DNA of 32,794 bases from JAZGDL01 sp036477795 (GCA_036477795.1 JAZGDL010000256.1:1-32794); one strand, 5' to 3'. Shown: positions 1 to 8,400, counted from the stretch's first letter. A program made the numbers and translations. The notes: a model not told the origin generated them from the letters alone.

Positions 1-329
1 TCGACGACCAGTTCCGGCGGCGTAGCACAGAACCCGCTGGGTTCGGCTTCACGCGGGAGGCGCTGGTAGGAAATGTATGCGACGTCCGCACCCCTGACCG
101 TATCCGGGTCGGACTCAACGATGACCCCGGCTTCGCCCGTGAGAACCCGTCCGAGCTTCGTCTGCTGGGCCCACCGCCCAATGACCATGGTGACCTGTCC
201 GGTGATCCTACTGTGTTTGAAGCCGCCTGGTGACAATTCCACCACCTCCCCGCGAATCAGCTCGTACGGGCCGAGCTGGTTGCAGATCGTCTCGAATTCC
301 TGCGAAGTGATCAGCGTCCGGGTACTCAT
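1..329 (-). CDS. Uma2-family endonuclease (DUF820), partial
   Basis: The reading frame enters from the left edge and its N-terminal 109 codons are visible. It opens MSTRTLITSQEFE, followed by a segment with LGPYELIRGEVVEL and then PDTVRGADVAYI. That layout (early E-L-I-x-G-E, an H-S-x-I helix, then PDxxRxxDVAYI) is typical of Uma2 proteins, which have a PD-(D/E)XK nuclease-like fold and are very abundant in planctomycetes and cyanobacteria. Their biological role is unclear. In most members the residue before the conserved D is P; here it is A. ATG at 329 is preceded by GAGGAA at a good distance, which decides the start. The C-terminal half is outside the window. Confidence 0.75.
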   Translation of the reverse strand, partial: MSTRTLITSQEFETICNQLGPYELIRGEVVELSPGGFKHSRITGQVTMVIGRWAQQTKLGRVLTGEAGVIVESDPDTVRGADVAYISYQRLPREAEPSGFCATPPELVV

Positions 330-483
330 TTTCAGTTTCCTCAGCCCCACTATTGTAGCAGATTGACCGGTGTGGGCCAATCGGACCATCGACACTCAGG
401 CCTTGGAGGCTGGGTGGCCTTGGACAGGTGCCCAGGGCACGGCTGATTCGCTGACGCGGCGGGGCGGCCCCTTCGATAAGAAA

Positions 484-541
484 ATTGACGATTGACGATT
501 GTGGATTCGCCGCCCACAATCGTCAATCGTCAATCGTCAAT
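484..541. repeat. Heptameric tandem repeat forming a 20-bp hairpin
   Basis: Units of the 7-mer ATTGACG run from 484 and the reverse-complement unit CGTCAAT runs 521-541. The arms 484-503 and 515-534 are perfectly complementary around an 11-nt loop. The array lies about 20 bp upstream of the enolase start, in a 235-bp gap (330-564) that otherwise shows nothing I can name. It resembles the short tandemly repeated heptamers (STRR) described in cyanobacteria. A role in enolase expression is possible but not shown. Confidence 0.8.
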
Positions 542-564
542 CCGCAATCCCCTGGAGGTGTGGC

Positions 565-1851
565 GTGTCTTCGATCATTGTTGAGGTGCATGGCCGCGAG
601 ATTCTTGACTCGCGGGGGTTTCCTACGGTGGAAGCGGTGGTGGTTCTGGAGGACGGAAGCTATGGGGAGGCGGCGGTGCCTTCCGGAGCCTCGACCGGCG
701 AACACGAGGCGGTGGAGCTGCGCGACGGGGACGGCTCCCGGTACCAGGGCAAGGGGGTGCTCAAGGCGGTCGGCTATGTCAACGGCGAGATCCATGAGGC
801 GGTGGTGGGGCTGGATGCCACCGATCAGGAGCAGATCGACGAGACCATGATCGCCCTGGACGGGACGCCGAACAAGGGTCGGCTGGGGGCCAACGCGATC
901 CTGTCGGTGTCGTTGGCGGCCGCCAAAGCGGCGGCCATGTCCTCGGAGCTTCCGCTTTTTCGCTACCTGGGCGGCCCGCGGGCCAACGTCATGCCGGTAC
1001 CCATGATGAACATCATTAACGGCGGCAAGCATGCGGACAACAACGTTGATTTTCAGGAGTTCATGATCCAGCCGTGGGGCGCTGAATCGTTCTCGCACGC
1101 TCTGCGAATGGGCTCGGAGATCTTTCACACGCTAAAGGGCGTGCTCAAGAAGAAGGGATACAACACAGCCGTCGGCGACGAGGGCGGTTTCGCGCCGGAT
1201 CTCAAGTCCAACGAGGAGGCTCTGACCACCATCCTCGAGGCCATCACGGCGGCGGGCTACAAGCCGGGCGAGGACGTGTTCATCGCGCTGGATCCAGCCT
1301 CATCGGAGATGGTGGACGAAAGTGGTCAGTATCGGTTCTTCAAGTCCGAGCCGTCCAAGACGGTCTCTTCCGATGAAATGATCGAACGCTGGAAAGGGTG
1401 GTGTGAGAAGTACCCCATCCGCAGCCTGGAGGACGGGCTGGGTGAGAATGACTGGGAGGGATGGACCAAGCTCAACGCGGCGTTGGGCGACCGTATGCAA
1501 CTGGTGGCCGACGATCTGCTGGTCACCAACACGGAACGGCTGGCCCGCGGCATCAAGGAGCGGTGCGCCAACTCGATCCTGATCAAGGTCAATCAGATCG
1601 GCACACTGACTGAGACGTTTCAGGCCATCGATCTAGCCATGCGAAACGGCTGGACGGCGGTGATCAGCCACCGCAGCGGTGAGACCGAAGACACCACCAT
1701 AGCGGATATCGCAGTGGCGACCAACGCCGGTCAGATCAAGACCGGCAGCCTGTGTCGTTCGGACCGAATCGCCAAGTACAACCGTCTGTTGCGGATCGAG
1801 GAGCACCTGGGTGACAGCGCCGTGTACGGCGGAGTGTTCTGGAACAAGTAG
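565..1851 (+). CDS. eno: Enolase (phosphopyruvate hydratase)
   Basis: Catalyses interconversion of 2-phosphoglycerate and phosphoenolpyruvate in glycolysis and gluconeogenesis. The 428-residue product has the usual bacterial length. The family landmarks are visible: NGGKHADNNVDFQEF with H156 and E165, GDEGGFAP with the general acid E206, the metal ligand in ALDPASSE, LEDGL, ADDLLVTN, catalytic K341 in LIKVNQIGT, and SHRSGETEDT beginning near H369. The frame stays open upstream of 565, but GTG at 565 directly precedes SSIIVEVHGREILDSRG, the normal enolase N-terminus, and sits 4 nt after a GGAGGTG Shine-Dalgarno, so the longer reading is rejected. The TAG stop lies inside an R4 repeat. The next gene is FtsB-like, as in many bacteria. 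Confidence 0.97.
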   Translation: MSSIIVEVHGREILDSRGFPTVEAVVVLEDGSYGEAAVPSGASTGEHEAVELRDGDGSRYQGKGVLKAVGYVNGEIHEAVVGLDATDQEQIDETMIALDGTPNKGRLGANAILSVSLAAAKAAAMSSELPLFRYLGGPRANVMPVPMMNIINGGKHADNNVDFQEFMIQPWGAESFSHALRMGSEIFHTLKGVLKKKGYNTAVGDEGGFAPDLKSNEEALTTILEAITAAGYKPGEDVFIALDPASSEMVDESGQYRFFKSEPSKTVSSDEMIERWKGWCEKYPIRSLEDGLGENDWEGWTKLNAALGDRMQLVADDLLVTNTERLARGIKERCANSILIKVNQIGTLTETFQAIDLAMRNGWTAVISHRSGETEDTTIADIAVATNAGQIKTGSLCRSDRIAKYNRLLRIEEHLGDSAVYGGVFWNK

Positions 1852-1906
1852 GGCCCGCCGTGCGGGCCTGGAACAAGGTTCCGCCATGCGGACCACCCCG
1901 TGACCG
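1848..1906. repeat. R4 palindromic repeat, partial copy at the enolase stop
   Basis: GTAGGGCCCGCCGTGCGG followed downstream by GCCATGCGGACCACCCCGTG matches the left half of the R4 element at 28399-28472. The TAG of enolase (1849-1851) is part of it. Within it, 1852-1858 and 1862-1868 form a 7-bp all-GC hairpin with a 3-nt loop. It could act in transcript 3'-end formation but has no U-tract. Confidence 0.6.
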
Positions 1907-1983
1907 CCCTGTGGCCGGTTGACGTTGGCAGTGACTTTGTCGTTTGGCAGACGCCCGAAGCGTAACGTATGCTTCCTCTCATT

Positions 1984-2009
1984 GACCGGCTGGAAAGCCG
2001 GTCCCGCAG
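1984..2009. repeat. R6 hairpin repeat (uninterrupted copy)
   Basis: GACCGGCT (1984-1991) and AGCCGGTC (1996-2003) form an 8-bp stem with a GGAA loop, followed by CCGCAG. The same stem and tail occur at 18336-18343 and 18466-18479, there split by an R1 element. It lies in the 183-bp gap between enolase and the FtsB-like gene. Confidence 0.6.
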
Positions 2010-2034
2010 CAGTTTGGAGATGGGCTGAAAGATC

Positions 2035-2631
2035 ATGGATGATCGGACACACCTCTTAGATTACGAATCGGCAGCGGTCGGTGCATCTGCGTTTGCAGCG
2101 GCGGAAACGCTCCGGCGGGGACCTTCGCCGGTGTTGTTCTGGACGCTTGTATTGATGTCCTCTGCAGTGTTCGCACCTTGCGTGATTGTCCCACTGTGGC
2201 AGAACTATAGCGCGTTGAAGATGGCTGAGCAGTTGGAACTGCGTGCCGTCGAGCAGATGCGGGCGGACCTGGAAGGTCAGCGCCGTCATCTGGCGGGCCT
2301 GCGGGACGATCCGCTGGTGGTGACGCGGGTGGCCCAGCGTGAACTGGCCTACGCAGGTCCGGATGAGCGGAGCGTGCGCGTAGGCCGATTCGACCAGCCA
2401 CCAGCCCGATTATCGCAGCCGTGGCCGCCGCCGGTGCAGCCGCCCCAGGCGGTCAGGCGGGTGCTCGACGGACTGCCCTGGTCCAGCCATTGGCCGATGT
2501 ACTGTGACCGCTCCCGGCGGGTCATGCTGATCTGCTTGTGCGGTGCGACGCTGGTGGCGGCGTTTCTGATCTTCCCACCTCGACCTCGCAGCCGGCCCAC
2601 TGGACATTTGGTCCCGGATTCTAGATACTAG
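2035..2631 (+). CDS. FtsB/DivIC-like septum formation protein
   Basis: A 198-residue inner-membrane protein. A hydrophobic segment spans about residues 33-55. It is followed by a charged, coiled-coil-like stretch (about 56-90) and LRDDPLVVTRVAQRELAYAGPDE, the pattern seen after the coiled coil of FtsB/DivIC proteins, which scaffold the division septum with FtsL and FtsQ. A proline-rich linker (about 121-139) and a second hydrophobic segment (about 163-180) are additional to the usual short FtsB. Position directly after eno matches ftsB in many genomes and supports the call. The ATG has only a weak ribosome-binding site. The last two residues (RY) and the TAG stop come from the inverted-repeat element starting at 2621, so the original C-terminus was probably different. 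Confidence 0.6.
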   Translation: MDDRTHLLDYESAAVGASAFAAAETLRRGPSPVLFWTLVLMSSAVFAPCVIVPLWQNYSALKMAEQLELRAVEQMRADLEGQRRHLAGLRDDPLVVTRVAQRELAYAGPDERSVRVGRFDQPPARLSQPWPPPVQPPQAVRRVLDGLPWSSHWPMYCDRSRRVMLICLCGATLVAAFLIFPPRPRSRPTGHLVPDSRY

Positions 2632-2776
2632 TGTAGTGTCTCGGAGTTGGCGCATTCTTCGCGAACCGAGCCGCGACCGTGAGGGAGCGGTTCCGTCGGG
2701 CGGTAGCGTTTGCCCTCCCTTACGGTCGGGTCTCGGATAATAGCCCATCTGCGTGAGACACTACACTAGTATCTAG
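2621..2776. mobile_element. R5: 156-bp MITE-like inverted-repeat element
   Basis: Perfect 22-bp terminal inverted repeats (2621-2642 and 2755-2776), beginning CTAGATACTAG, flank a core that is itself imperfectly palindromic: ACCGTGAGGGAG near 2675 answers CTCCCTTACGGT near 2715. There is no coding capacity. Such elements are usually mobilised in trans by a transposase elsewhere. The left arm supplies the stop codon of the FtsB-like gene and the right arm ends 5 bp before the next gene's ribosome-binding site. I see no clear target-site duplication. Confidence 0.75.
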
Positions 2777-2797
2777 TTTCCAGGAGAGGCTGTTATC

Positions 2798-3289
2798 ATG
2801 GCTATGAGAGTCGTCGCGCTGGCCATCCTCGCGGCCCTGGGCGCTTTCGTCTGGTACACACAGCATCGGGTGGAGCATCCTGACCTGCCCAAAGAGGTCG
2901 ATCAGAGTCCGAAGTACTACGACCCCGAGGTGGAGGGCGTCGAGCCGGATGCGCCGCCCGACATCCACGTGGATGTCGACGTGGAGCGCCAGGGCGAGAA
3001 GGCCAAGATCATTTTTACCGTAAGCGAAACCCATGGCTGGTACGTCGATCATATTTTCATCGACTTCTGGTACGTCGAGAAGGACGAGAATGGGGAGCTG
3101 AAGCAGATCGGCCGACCTTTGCGCTTCTTATTGCACCAGTACCTGCCGTTCGGCGGGACAATCACAGACTATACCACGCCGCAAAGCCACGAGTTCCCCG
3201 AGATCGACGATTTCGGAACCACGGAAAACTGGCAGGCCAGGGCCGTATCGTGGGGGAAGGTATTAGCCCCCGAGCCGGAGCCCGATTAA
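2798..3289 (+). CDS. Membrane-anchored hypothetical protein
   Basis: A 163-residue protein not recognised. It starts with a short hydrophobic anchor (about residues 3-20, VVALAILAALGAFVWY). An acidic, proline-rich linker (PEVEGVEPDAPPDIHVDVDV) follows, then a compact beta-rich domain with paired aromatic motifs (GWYVDHIFIDFWYVEKDE). It is likely held in the inner membrane with the domain outside the cytoplasm. CAGGAGAGG at 2781-2789 gives a good start at 2798. The gene follows the 156-bp repeat, so it may no longer be co-transcribed with the FtsB-like gene. It converges with the cytochrome gene ending at 3364. Confidence 0.7.
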   Translation: MAMRVVALAILAALGAFVWYTQHRVEHPDLPKEVDQSPKYYDPEVEGVEPDAPPDIHVDVDVERQGEKAKIIFTVSETHGWYVDHIFIDFWYVEKDENGELKQIGRPLRFLLHQYLPFGGTITDYTTPQSHEFPEIDDFGTTENWQARAVSWGKVLAPEPEPD

Positions 3290-3363
3290 GAGCCTATCCC
3301 AGGATGTCCTGGTGCACTCCCGCGAAGGCCGCGTTCGAGTTGTCGCGACGACCGGCCCCGAAG

Positions 3364-5022
3364 CTATTCTGCCGGGATCGGTGTCGGCGTGAAAACGCCG
3401 CCTCGCTGCGGGACCAGTGTCTCCATCGCCCCGGCAGGAAACCCATCAGGTTGCGGCGGGGCAAACGTTTCCGCAGCGGTAACTGTGTGACAATCGCGGC
3501 AGCCCAGCCCCTGGGTGAGCAGGCCGCTGGAGCCGGCATGATTCTGATCGACCGCCGTTCCAGTAGCCGGGTCGATGTATTCAAGCCCGGCGTTTTCCCC
3601 CACCAGGAACTCGTAGCTGGCGATCCCCGGTAGGTACAGGTTGATCTCGGTCACCGGGAACTGATTGGTGTCGGAGAAGTCGGGGAGATTCCCGGCACCG
3701 CTGCCGGAGAGCTTTACCGCCTGGATGTCCGCGTTACCGCCGTTGAGGGACAGGGTGTAGGTGAAAGAGACATAGTGGTCCCTGACGGTCACCATGCCCG
3801 CATGGACGGCGAAGGCGATGTTGTACAGACCTCCATCTGCCAATGCCGTGTCATCGTCGTTTGTGGTGTCGAGGGCCCGCTGAATGTTGGAGTCCCATCG
3901 GCCCACCAACGGGTCCGCATCAGATGGCGTAAAGGTAGTGCCGGCCGCCAAAATGTCACCGCGGCTCCCTTCCGTTTGGCGAAGCCTGCGGCGCGGCACC
4001 GTGTCGCCTTCGCTGGGCACGTATCCGATTGCCACAGCGTCGGCGTAGTTGATGCCGACCGGATTGGGGGCGTTGGGCCCGAGATCGGCAGCGGACTCAT
4101 CGACGAAATAGCGTAGCGGGCTGGTGAACAGTTCCTCGAACGGGAACGCGAACAACCCACCGGTGGTGTCTGGATCAAATACCCACTGTGGGTTCCCGGC
4201 GTCGTCAGGCGTGCCGGTGGCGAACGGGCCGGTGCCCGCATCGCCGTGGCGAGACCCGCCCCCTGAGTCAACTTCGTCGCCGACACGGGTCCCGACCCAT
4301 TGGTCATCCGACTGCCCGATGGGGTTTGCTCGACCGAGCCGGTGATGCCAGAGATCCAATCGGCCGGGACGATCGTCGTTCAGATACTTGTGAACTGACC
4401 CGTCAGCATTCGTCCACGTGGGCATGGCCCGGCTGTTGTCGTGGCAGGTCAGCGTACAGCCAATCTGCCCGAAGCCCTCGACCGCGTTGGGTCCGTTGGG
4501 GTCGTCGAGCATGAACGTGACCCGCGACTCGTAGATGGTTGAGTTGAGGTTGGTACTGCCACGAATCTCGTCGTTGTCGATGGTGGCCTGGGCGTCGCGG
4601 CGGGTTCCTCCTTCTCGCTGCCAGGCGCCGTCGGTGTAGCGGAAATAGTCATGCGTGTCGCCGCGGTCACCCTGCCAGCTCATGTGAAAGAACATCGTGT
4701 CGTCGTTGTAGGCCGCCTGGGCGGTGAACGGCAGAGTCATTGCCTTGTCGGCGTCCAGGCCCAGTAGCGTTGGGGCGGCGCCCCCAGCCGGCGGGATGCA
4801 CGCACCGTTGACGCAGGTCTCGCCTTGGGCGCAATTAACGCCTGCGCAGGGATCCACCACGATACAATCCCCGCCGACACAGGTCTCGCCTTCAGCGCAG
4901 TTAACGCCAGCGCATGAATCGGCAGGGGGAGTTACCAAGTCGCAACTCACGAGGAAGCCCACGAGGCCGATCATGACCCCCGTACCCATCACGAAGTTGA
5001 ATCTACCAGTGTTCATTCTCAT
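3364..5022 (-). CDS. Ethylbenzene-dehydrogenase-type haem-binding lipoprotein
   Basis: A 552-residue exported protein. The signal segment ends FLVSC, a good lipobox. Two cysteine-rich repeats follow (CAGVNCAEGETC and CAGVNCAQGETC). The rest resembles the ethylbenzene dehydrogenase gamma-subunit/cytochrome c-552 family (EB_dh): MTLPFTAQAAYNDDTMFF, then a TDGAW strand, which in known members binds haem b. Two covalent-haem-like motifs are present: CTLTCH (C189-H194, CX3CH spacing) and a canonical CRDCH (C508-H512). It is probably an electron-transfer protein anchored at a membrane surface. An upstream in-frame ATG at 5058 lacks a ribosome-binding site. ATG at 5022 follows AGGTCAGGTC and begins a proper signal peptide, so it is chosen. 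The pentahaem gene upstream has the same orientation, separated by a repeat array. Confidence 0.75.
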   Translation of the reverse strand: MRMNTGRFNFVMGTGVMIGLVGFLVSCDLVTPPADSCAGVNCAEGETCVGGDCIVVDPCAGVNCAQGETCVNGACIPPAGGAAPTLLGLDADKAMTLPFTAQAAYNDDTMFFHMSWQGDRGDTHDYFRYTDGAWQREGGTRRDAQATIDNDEIRGSTNLNSTIYESRVTFMLDDPNGPNAVEGFGQIGCTLTCHDNSRAMPTWTNADGSVHKYLNDDRPGRLDLWHHRLGRANPIGQSDDQWVGTRVGDEVDSGGGSRHGDAGTGPFATGTPDDAGNPQWVFDPDTTGGLFAFPFEELFTSPLRYFVDESAADLGPNAPNPVGINYADAVAIGYVPSEGDTVPRRRLRQTEGSRGDILAAGTTFTPSDADPLVGRWDSNIQRALDTTNDDDTALADGGLYNIAFAVHAGMVTVRDHYVSFTYTLSLNGGNADIQAVKLSGSGAGNLPDFSDTNQFPVTEINLYLPGIASYEFLVGENAGLEYIDPATGTAVDQNHAGSSGLLTQGLGCRDCHTVTAAETFAPPQPDGFPAGAMETLVPQRGGVFTPTPIPAE

Positions 5023-5322
5023 TTTTGACCTGACCTTTTCTTCGTTTTGAGAAACCATTCTTTATTGTGGAAATTCGCTGCGCGAGGGGCGGCATCCGCG
5101 CTACCGCCGTCCGCACCACGCAAACAACCATCGGCAACCAGCCAGGCAACAGGCTCGCGCCGGCACCTGTAAGGCATGCCGACGAACGAGGGTCTACACA
5201 CCGACGCTTGCGGCAGGGCTCGAAGCTCAGCCTGCCCCATTGCTTCTACGTCGGCCGGGCGTTGTCCTGTTGTCTAATCATATATCCAGCACTTCCCGTG
5301 CCAAGAGAGGAAGAGAAGAAAA

Positions 5323-5413
5323 GGGACGGAGGGACGGAGGGACGAAGGGACGGAGGGACAAAGGCACAAAAGGGAATCCGCAATCCCCAATCCCCAATCC
5401 GCAATCGTCAATA
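5323..5413. repeat. Tandem 8-mer and 7-mer repeat arrays
   Basis: From about 5323 the octamer GGGACGGA is repeated about five times with drift to GGGACAAA. From 5375 the heptamer AATCCCC/AATCCGC/AATCGTC is repeated about five times up to 5413. They lie in the 450-bp gap (5023-5470) between two minus-strand cytochrome genes. I see no gene in that gap. The heptamer variants resemble those at 484-541. Confidence 0.8.
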
Positions 5414-5470
5414 CGATGGTTCCGGTTTCGCCCTGACGGGGAAGGCCTGTCATCGACCTGCCCCACCCGG

Positions 5471-6028
5471 TTAGGGGCCGGCGCCGCTACCGGCTTTGAG
5501 GAGTCGGCCTCTGCCAAAATGCGGATCGTGGCAGGTGGTGCAATTCTCGACGCCCTGGACGCCGTGGGCCTGTTCGCTTAGATCTTCCGGCTCGTCGTGG
5601 CACTCTATACAGGTGTCAAAGATTGGCAGCTTCAGCAAGCCGAGCTGTTCACTATGGTGCATATCGTGACAGGCGTCACACTGTCCCTCAGCCACCGGCG
5701 GGTGACCCACCTGGTCACTGAAGTAGCGAGCGTGACAGGCGCTGCAGGAGTCCATTATATCAGTGCGCACCTGCATTTTTCGCCCTGCATCATGGCAGTT
5801 GTGACACTCTCGCGTCAGGTAGGGGTTGTGCACCGATTTATATCTCGATTGGGCGAGGACCAACACGGGGAGTTCCGGTGGGGGCGAGGCGTGCTCAGCA
5901 GCCTGGGCCTGTAGAGGGATCTCATCGGGAATCTCGAAAAACCAGTGCTTGAGTCGCTCTTGGGCACCCTGAGAGCATCCCAGGATGATCACCGGACCAA
6001 GCCAAAACGCGTGAACGAATCTGCCCAC
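5471..6028 (-). CDS. Pentahaem c-type cytochrome lipoprotein
   Basis: A 185-residue secreted cytochrome. The N-terminus has a hydrophobic stretch ending IILGC, a lipobox with C18 as the likely lipidated residue. Five CXXCH haem-attachment motifs begin at C75, C95, C117, C140 and C163, spaced about 20 residues apart, each followed by short linkers with extra histidines (CHDMHH, CHDPHF) as possible distal ligands. This is the doubled-CXXCH/cytochrome c3-like layout of periplasmic shuttle or conduit cytochromes. GTG at 6028 follows GAGGAG and sets the start. The gene is transcribed away from the barrel-cytochrome operon beginning at 6340, sharing the 311-bp intergenic region with it. It may pass electrons to that complex from the periplasmic side, by inference from context. 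Confidence 0.85.
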   Translation of the reverse strand: MGRFVHAFWLGPVIILGCSQGAQERLKHWFFEIPDEIPLQAQAAEHASPPPELPVLVLAQSRYKSVHNPYLTRECHNCHDAGRKMQVRTDIMDSCSACHARYFSDQVGHPPVAEGQCDACHDMHHSEQLGLLKLPIFDTCIECHDEPEDLSEQAHGVQGVENCTTCHDPHFGRGRLLKAGSGAGP

Positions 6029-6165
6029 GACAATGTCTCCTCGAAACCTGCCCTGTCCCGACGGCGCTCGTGACCGGACGGTGCTCCAGACTACTCAGCC
6101 GGCGAAGAAGATCAATAGGGTGTGACCCACCCGCGCGGGGCCGAGGGGTGGTAGGGCAGACGGTT

Positions 6166-6214
6166 GCCCCGCACCAACAAAGCCGTTGGCACAACGGCTT
6201 TGTTGGTGCGGGGC
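6166..6214. repeat. 23-bp perfect palindrome with 3-nt loop between divergent genes
   Basis: Arms 6166-6188 and 6192-6214 are perfectly complementary, starting GCCCCGCACCAAC, with a GCA loop. They lie in the divergent region between the pentahaem gene and the barrel gene, about 125 bp before the barrel start. The structure could be a cruciform, an attenuator-like hairpin in the barrel leader, or a repeat element. I found no second copy in the window. The rest of 6029-6339 shows no gene. Confidence 0.85.
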
Positions 6215-6339
6215 GTTCGCCTGCCTTCACGCTTCGTCATTGCGAATCGTGGCCGCATCGCCTATACAACCGGTGAGTTGACCGTCCGGCTTGGTGCGAT
6301 GCCGGCGGTCCGTCGAGTGGAAGCGACGAGAAGGGCGCA

Positions 6340-8400
6340 ATGTGTGGTGCGGTCAATACTCTACGTCTGGCGCCGGTAGCGTGGGCAATATGGTTGGCGA
6401 GCATGGTGGGCGGGGCCCAGGCCCGCGCTGTGGATGATGGCTCCTCCGACGCCCCCAAGCCTCGATACCTGACCCTTGATATTGCCGACGCCTATCTTGA
6501 GATCGAGGCGGATTACTACTACACGAGGGTGGAAACCTCCAGCCGTCGTGCTGCGCGGAATCGTCGGCAAACAAATCGCCAATGGGGGTTTGACGAACGG
6601 CTCGGCTTGAACCTCGGCGGGACGGTCCTGGATCCGAGCTTTATCACCTACCGGGCTGACCTGAGCTTCGCTCTGACCCAGGATCACTTCGACGAAAACA
6701 CCGATTCTCTAGACCGATCCGACACGGATCGCGGTTTATTGCTGGAATACGACGCCCGTCTGAACTTCTTTCAAGGCAAGTTGCTGTCCGGATCGTTGTA
6801 CGGCGCCAGGCAGGACGATCGCATCAATCGGCGGTTTCAGCCGACGCTCCAAGAGCGCCGCACCGGCTTTGGGACCAGTTGGGTCTTTGCTCACGAAAAG
6901 GTCCCCATGGAGCTGTCGTACGACTTCGTCCGGACCGATCGCAGAGGGAATCGGGACCGGAGCGACGACGAGCAATTCATCGAAAGCTCGCTCCGCTACG
7001 GCCTGGAGTGGCTCATCTCCGATCATCACAAGTTCAAACTGTCGTATGAACACGCCGAAACGGAGCAGGAATACCAGGGTTTATTGGAGACCTTTGAAAC
7101 CACGCGGGACCTGTTCATCATCGATCACGAGCTGGAGTTCGGTCGCGAGCACCAGCACAGCTACCGGACGCGGGTGCACTGGCAGGAAGAAAGCGGCGAC
7201 TTCGCTCGCGATTTCTTTGAAATCGGGCCGCAACTTACCTTGCAGCATGGCGAGAATCTGCAGACCTTGTACAAATACCACTTCAATCGCGAGCGCTACG
7301 CGGGGCTGGACGTCGAAACGCAGCGAATTGACTTTCAAGCCGTCCACCAGCTTTACAGCAACCTCACCACGACGATCGACCTGTTCGGCCTGTATGAAGG
7401 CATCGAGGACGATATCAACACGACGCAGTACGGCGCCTCCGTCGACTGGCAGTACAACCGCAAGAACCGCTTCGGTCATCTCTACGCCAACCTGTCCCTG
7501 GCCTACGACACCGAAGACGCCGGCGGCGACAACGGCCGGCGGGTGATACTCGACGAGTCCGCCACCTTTCGCGATCCCATCGCCATCACGCTGCGAAACC
7601 GCAACGTAGTGCCGGGCAGTGTCGTCGTCACCGACGCCGGCAACCGTCGCGTCTACCGATCGGGTCTTGATTATACGGTGTTGCTCCAGGGCAACGTGAC
7701 CAGAATCGAGCGGGTGCGCACGGGGCGCATCAATGACGGCGACACCGTGCTGATCGACTACCAGTTCCGCACCCCGGCGGACGGCAGCTTGGATACCATT
7801 CGCACGGACTTCAGCCTGGAGCAGCGATTCACCAACGGGCTCACGCCGTACTACCGATTTTCCTACCGCAACCAGGAAGACGATACGTCGGTCGGCTTTG
7901 CCCGACGCGCCGACCGCACCAATCACCATCGTGTCGGTGCACGATACCAGACCAAGCGCTACACGCTCGGCCTGGAGTATGAAGTTTTCGACGATACCGT
8001 GGAGCCCTACGACGCCTTCCACGTCAACGGCCTGCTGCACGTTATTCAGGGCCCGGAACATACCGTTGACACTTCGACCCGATTCTCCCGACTGTTGTTT
8101 GAGGGCGGGCTCCTCGATCGCAACGTCACGCTCATCGACGTGGAGCTGAACCATCGCCGGCGTTTGACTGAATCGCTGTCTACCATCGAGCGGTTAGCGT
8201 ATCGATATGAGCGTGATTCCAGCCGGGGCATCACCCAAGGCTGGGACGTGGCGGCTGGTTTGGACTTCGTCATGGGCGATCTGTCGGGCGAACTGACGCT
8301 GGAGTATGATCGTCTCGATTTGCCCGAGTCCCAGGAAGACAACTTTGGGGTGTACTTCAGGGTGCGCCGGGAGTTTGCCAATGTGCCTGTCCGTCGCTAG
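6340..8400 (+). CDS. Outer-membrane beta-barrel protein (candidate cytochrome-conduit porin)
   Basis: A 686-residue protein with a signal peptide ending AQARA (about residue 30). The mature part alternates hydrophobic and polar residues in many strands with aromatic girdles (LEIEADYYYTRVE, LKFKLSYEHAE-like segments, YYRFSYRNQ, YTLGLEYEV) and ends in VYFRVRREFANVPVRR. It lacks a TonB plug. Around residues 405-480 a non-barrel insert (SVVVTDAGNRRVYRSGLDY) looks like a small Ig-like domain. The mature size is close to MtrB-type porins, which hold multihaem cytochromes across the outer membrane. Sequence membership in that family cannot be claimed by eye. AGAAGGG precedes the ATG. The next gene overlaps its 3' end by 20 bp, suggesting translational coupling. 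Confidence 0.75.
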   Translation: MCGAVNTLRLAPVAWAIWLASMVGGAQARAVDDGSSDAPKPRYLTLDIADAYLEIEADYYYTRVETSSRRAARNRRQTNRQWGFDERLGLNLGGTVLDPSFITYRADLSFALTQDHFDENTDSLDRSDTDRGLLLEYDARLNFFQGKLLSGSLYGARQDDRINRRFQPTLQERRTGFGTSWVFAHEKVPMELSYDFVRTDRRGNRDRSDDEQFIESSLRYGLEWLISDHHKFKLSYEHAETEQEYQGLLETFETTRDLFIIDHELEFGREHQHSYRTRVHWQEESGDFARDFFEIGPQLTLQHGENLQTLYKYHFNRERYAGLDVETQRIDFQAVHQLYSNLTTTIDLFGLYEGIEDDINTTQYGASVDWQYNRKNRFGHLYANLSLAYDTEDAGGDNGRRVILDESATFRDPIAITLRNRNVVPGSVVVTDAGNRRVYRSGLDYTVLLQGNVTRIERVRTGRINDGDTVLIDYQFRTPADGSLDTIRTDFSLEQRFTNGLTPYYRFSYRNQEDDTSVGFARRADRTNHHRVGARYQTKRYTLGLEYEVFDDTVEPYDAFHVNGLLHVIQGPEHTVDTSTRFSRLLFEGGLLDRNVTLIDVELNHRRRLTESLSTIERLAYRYERDSSRGITQGWDVAAGLDFVMGDLSGELTLEYDRLDLPESQEDNFGVYFRVRREFANVPVRR

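Noticed and set aside
523..1128. 201-codon minus-strand frame over the enolase 5' half
   Set aside because: It is antisense to unmistakable enolase coding sequence and has no independent support.
2621..2642. Copy of the 156-bp element near 30913 (AGATACTAGT)
   Set aside because: Only about 10 bp match, without an inverted partner, so it is probably chance.
7081..8154. 357-codon open frame antisense to the barrel gene
   Set aside because: Its composition reflects the complementary strand of a GC-rich gene. No ribosome-binding site or recognisable domain is present, and the plus-strand barrel protein is coherent.
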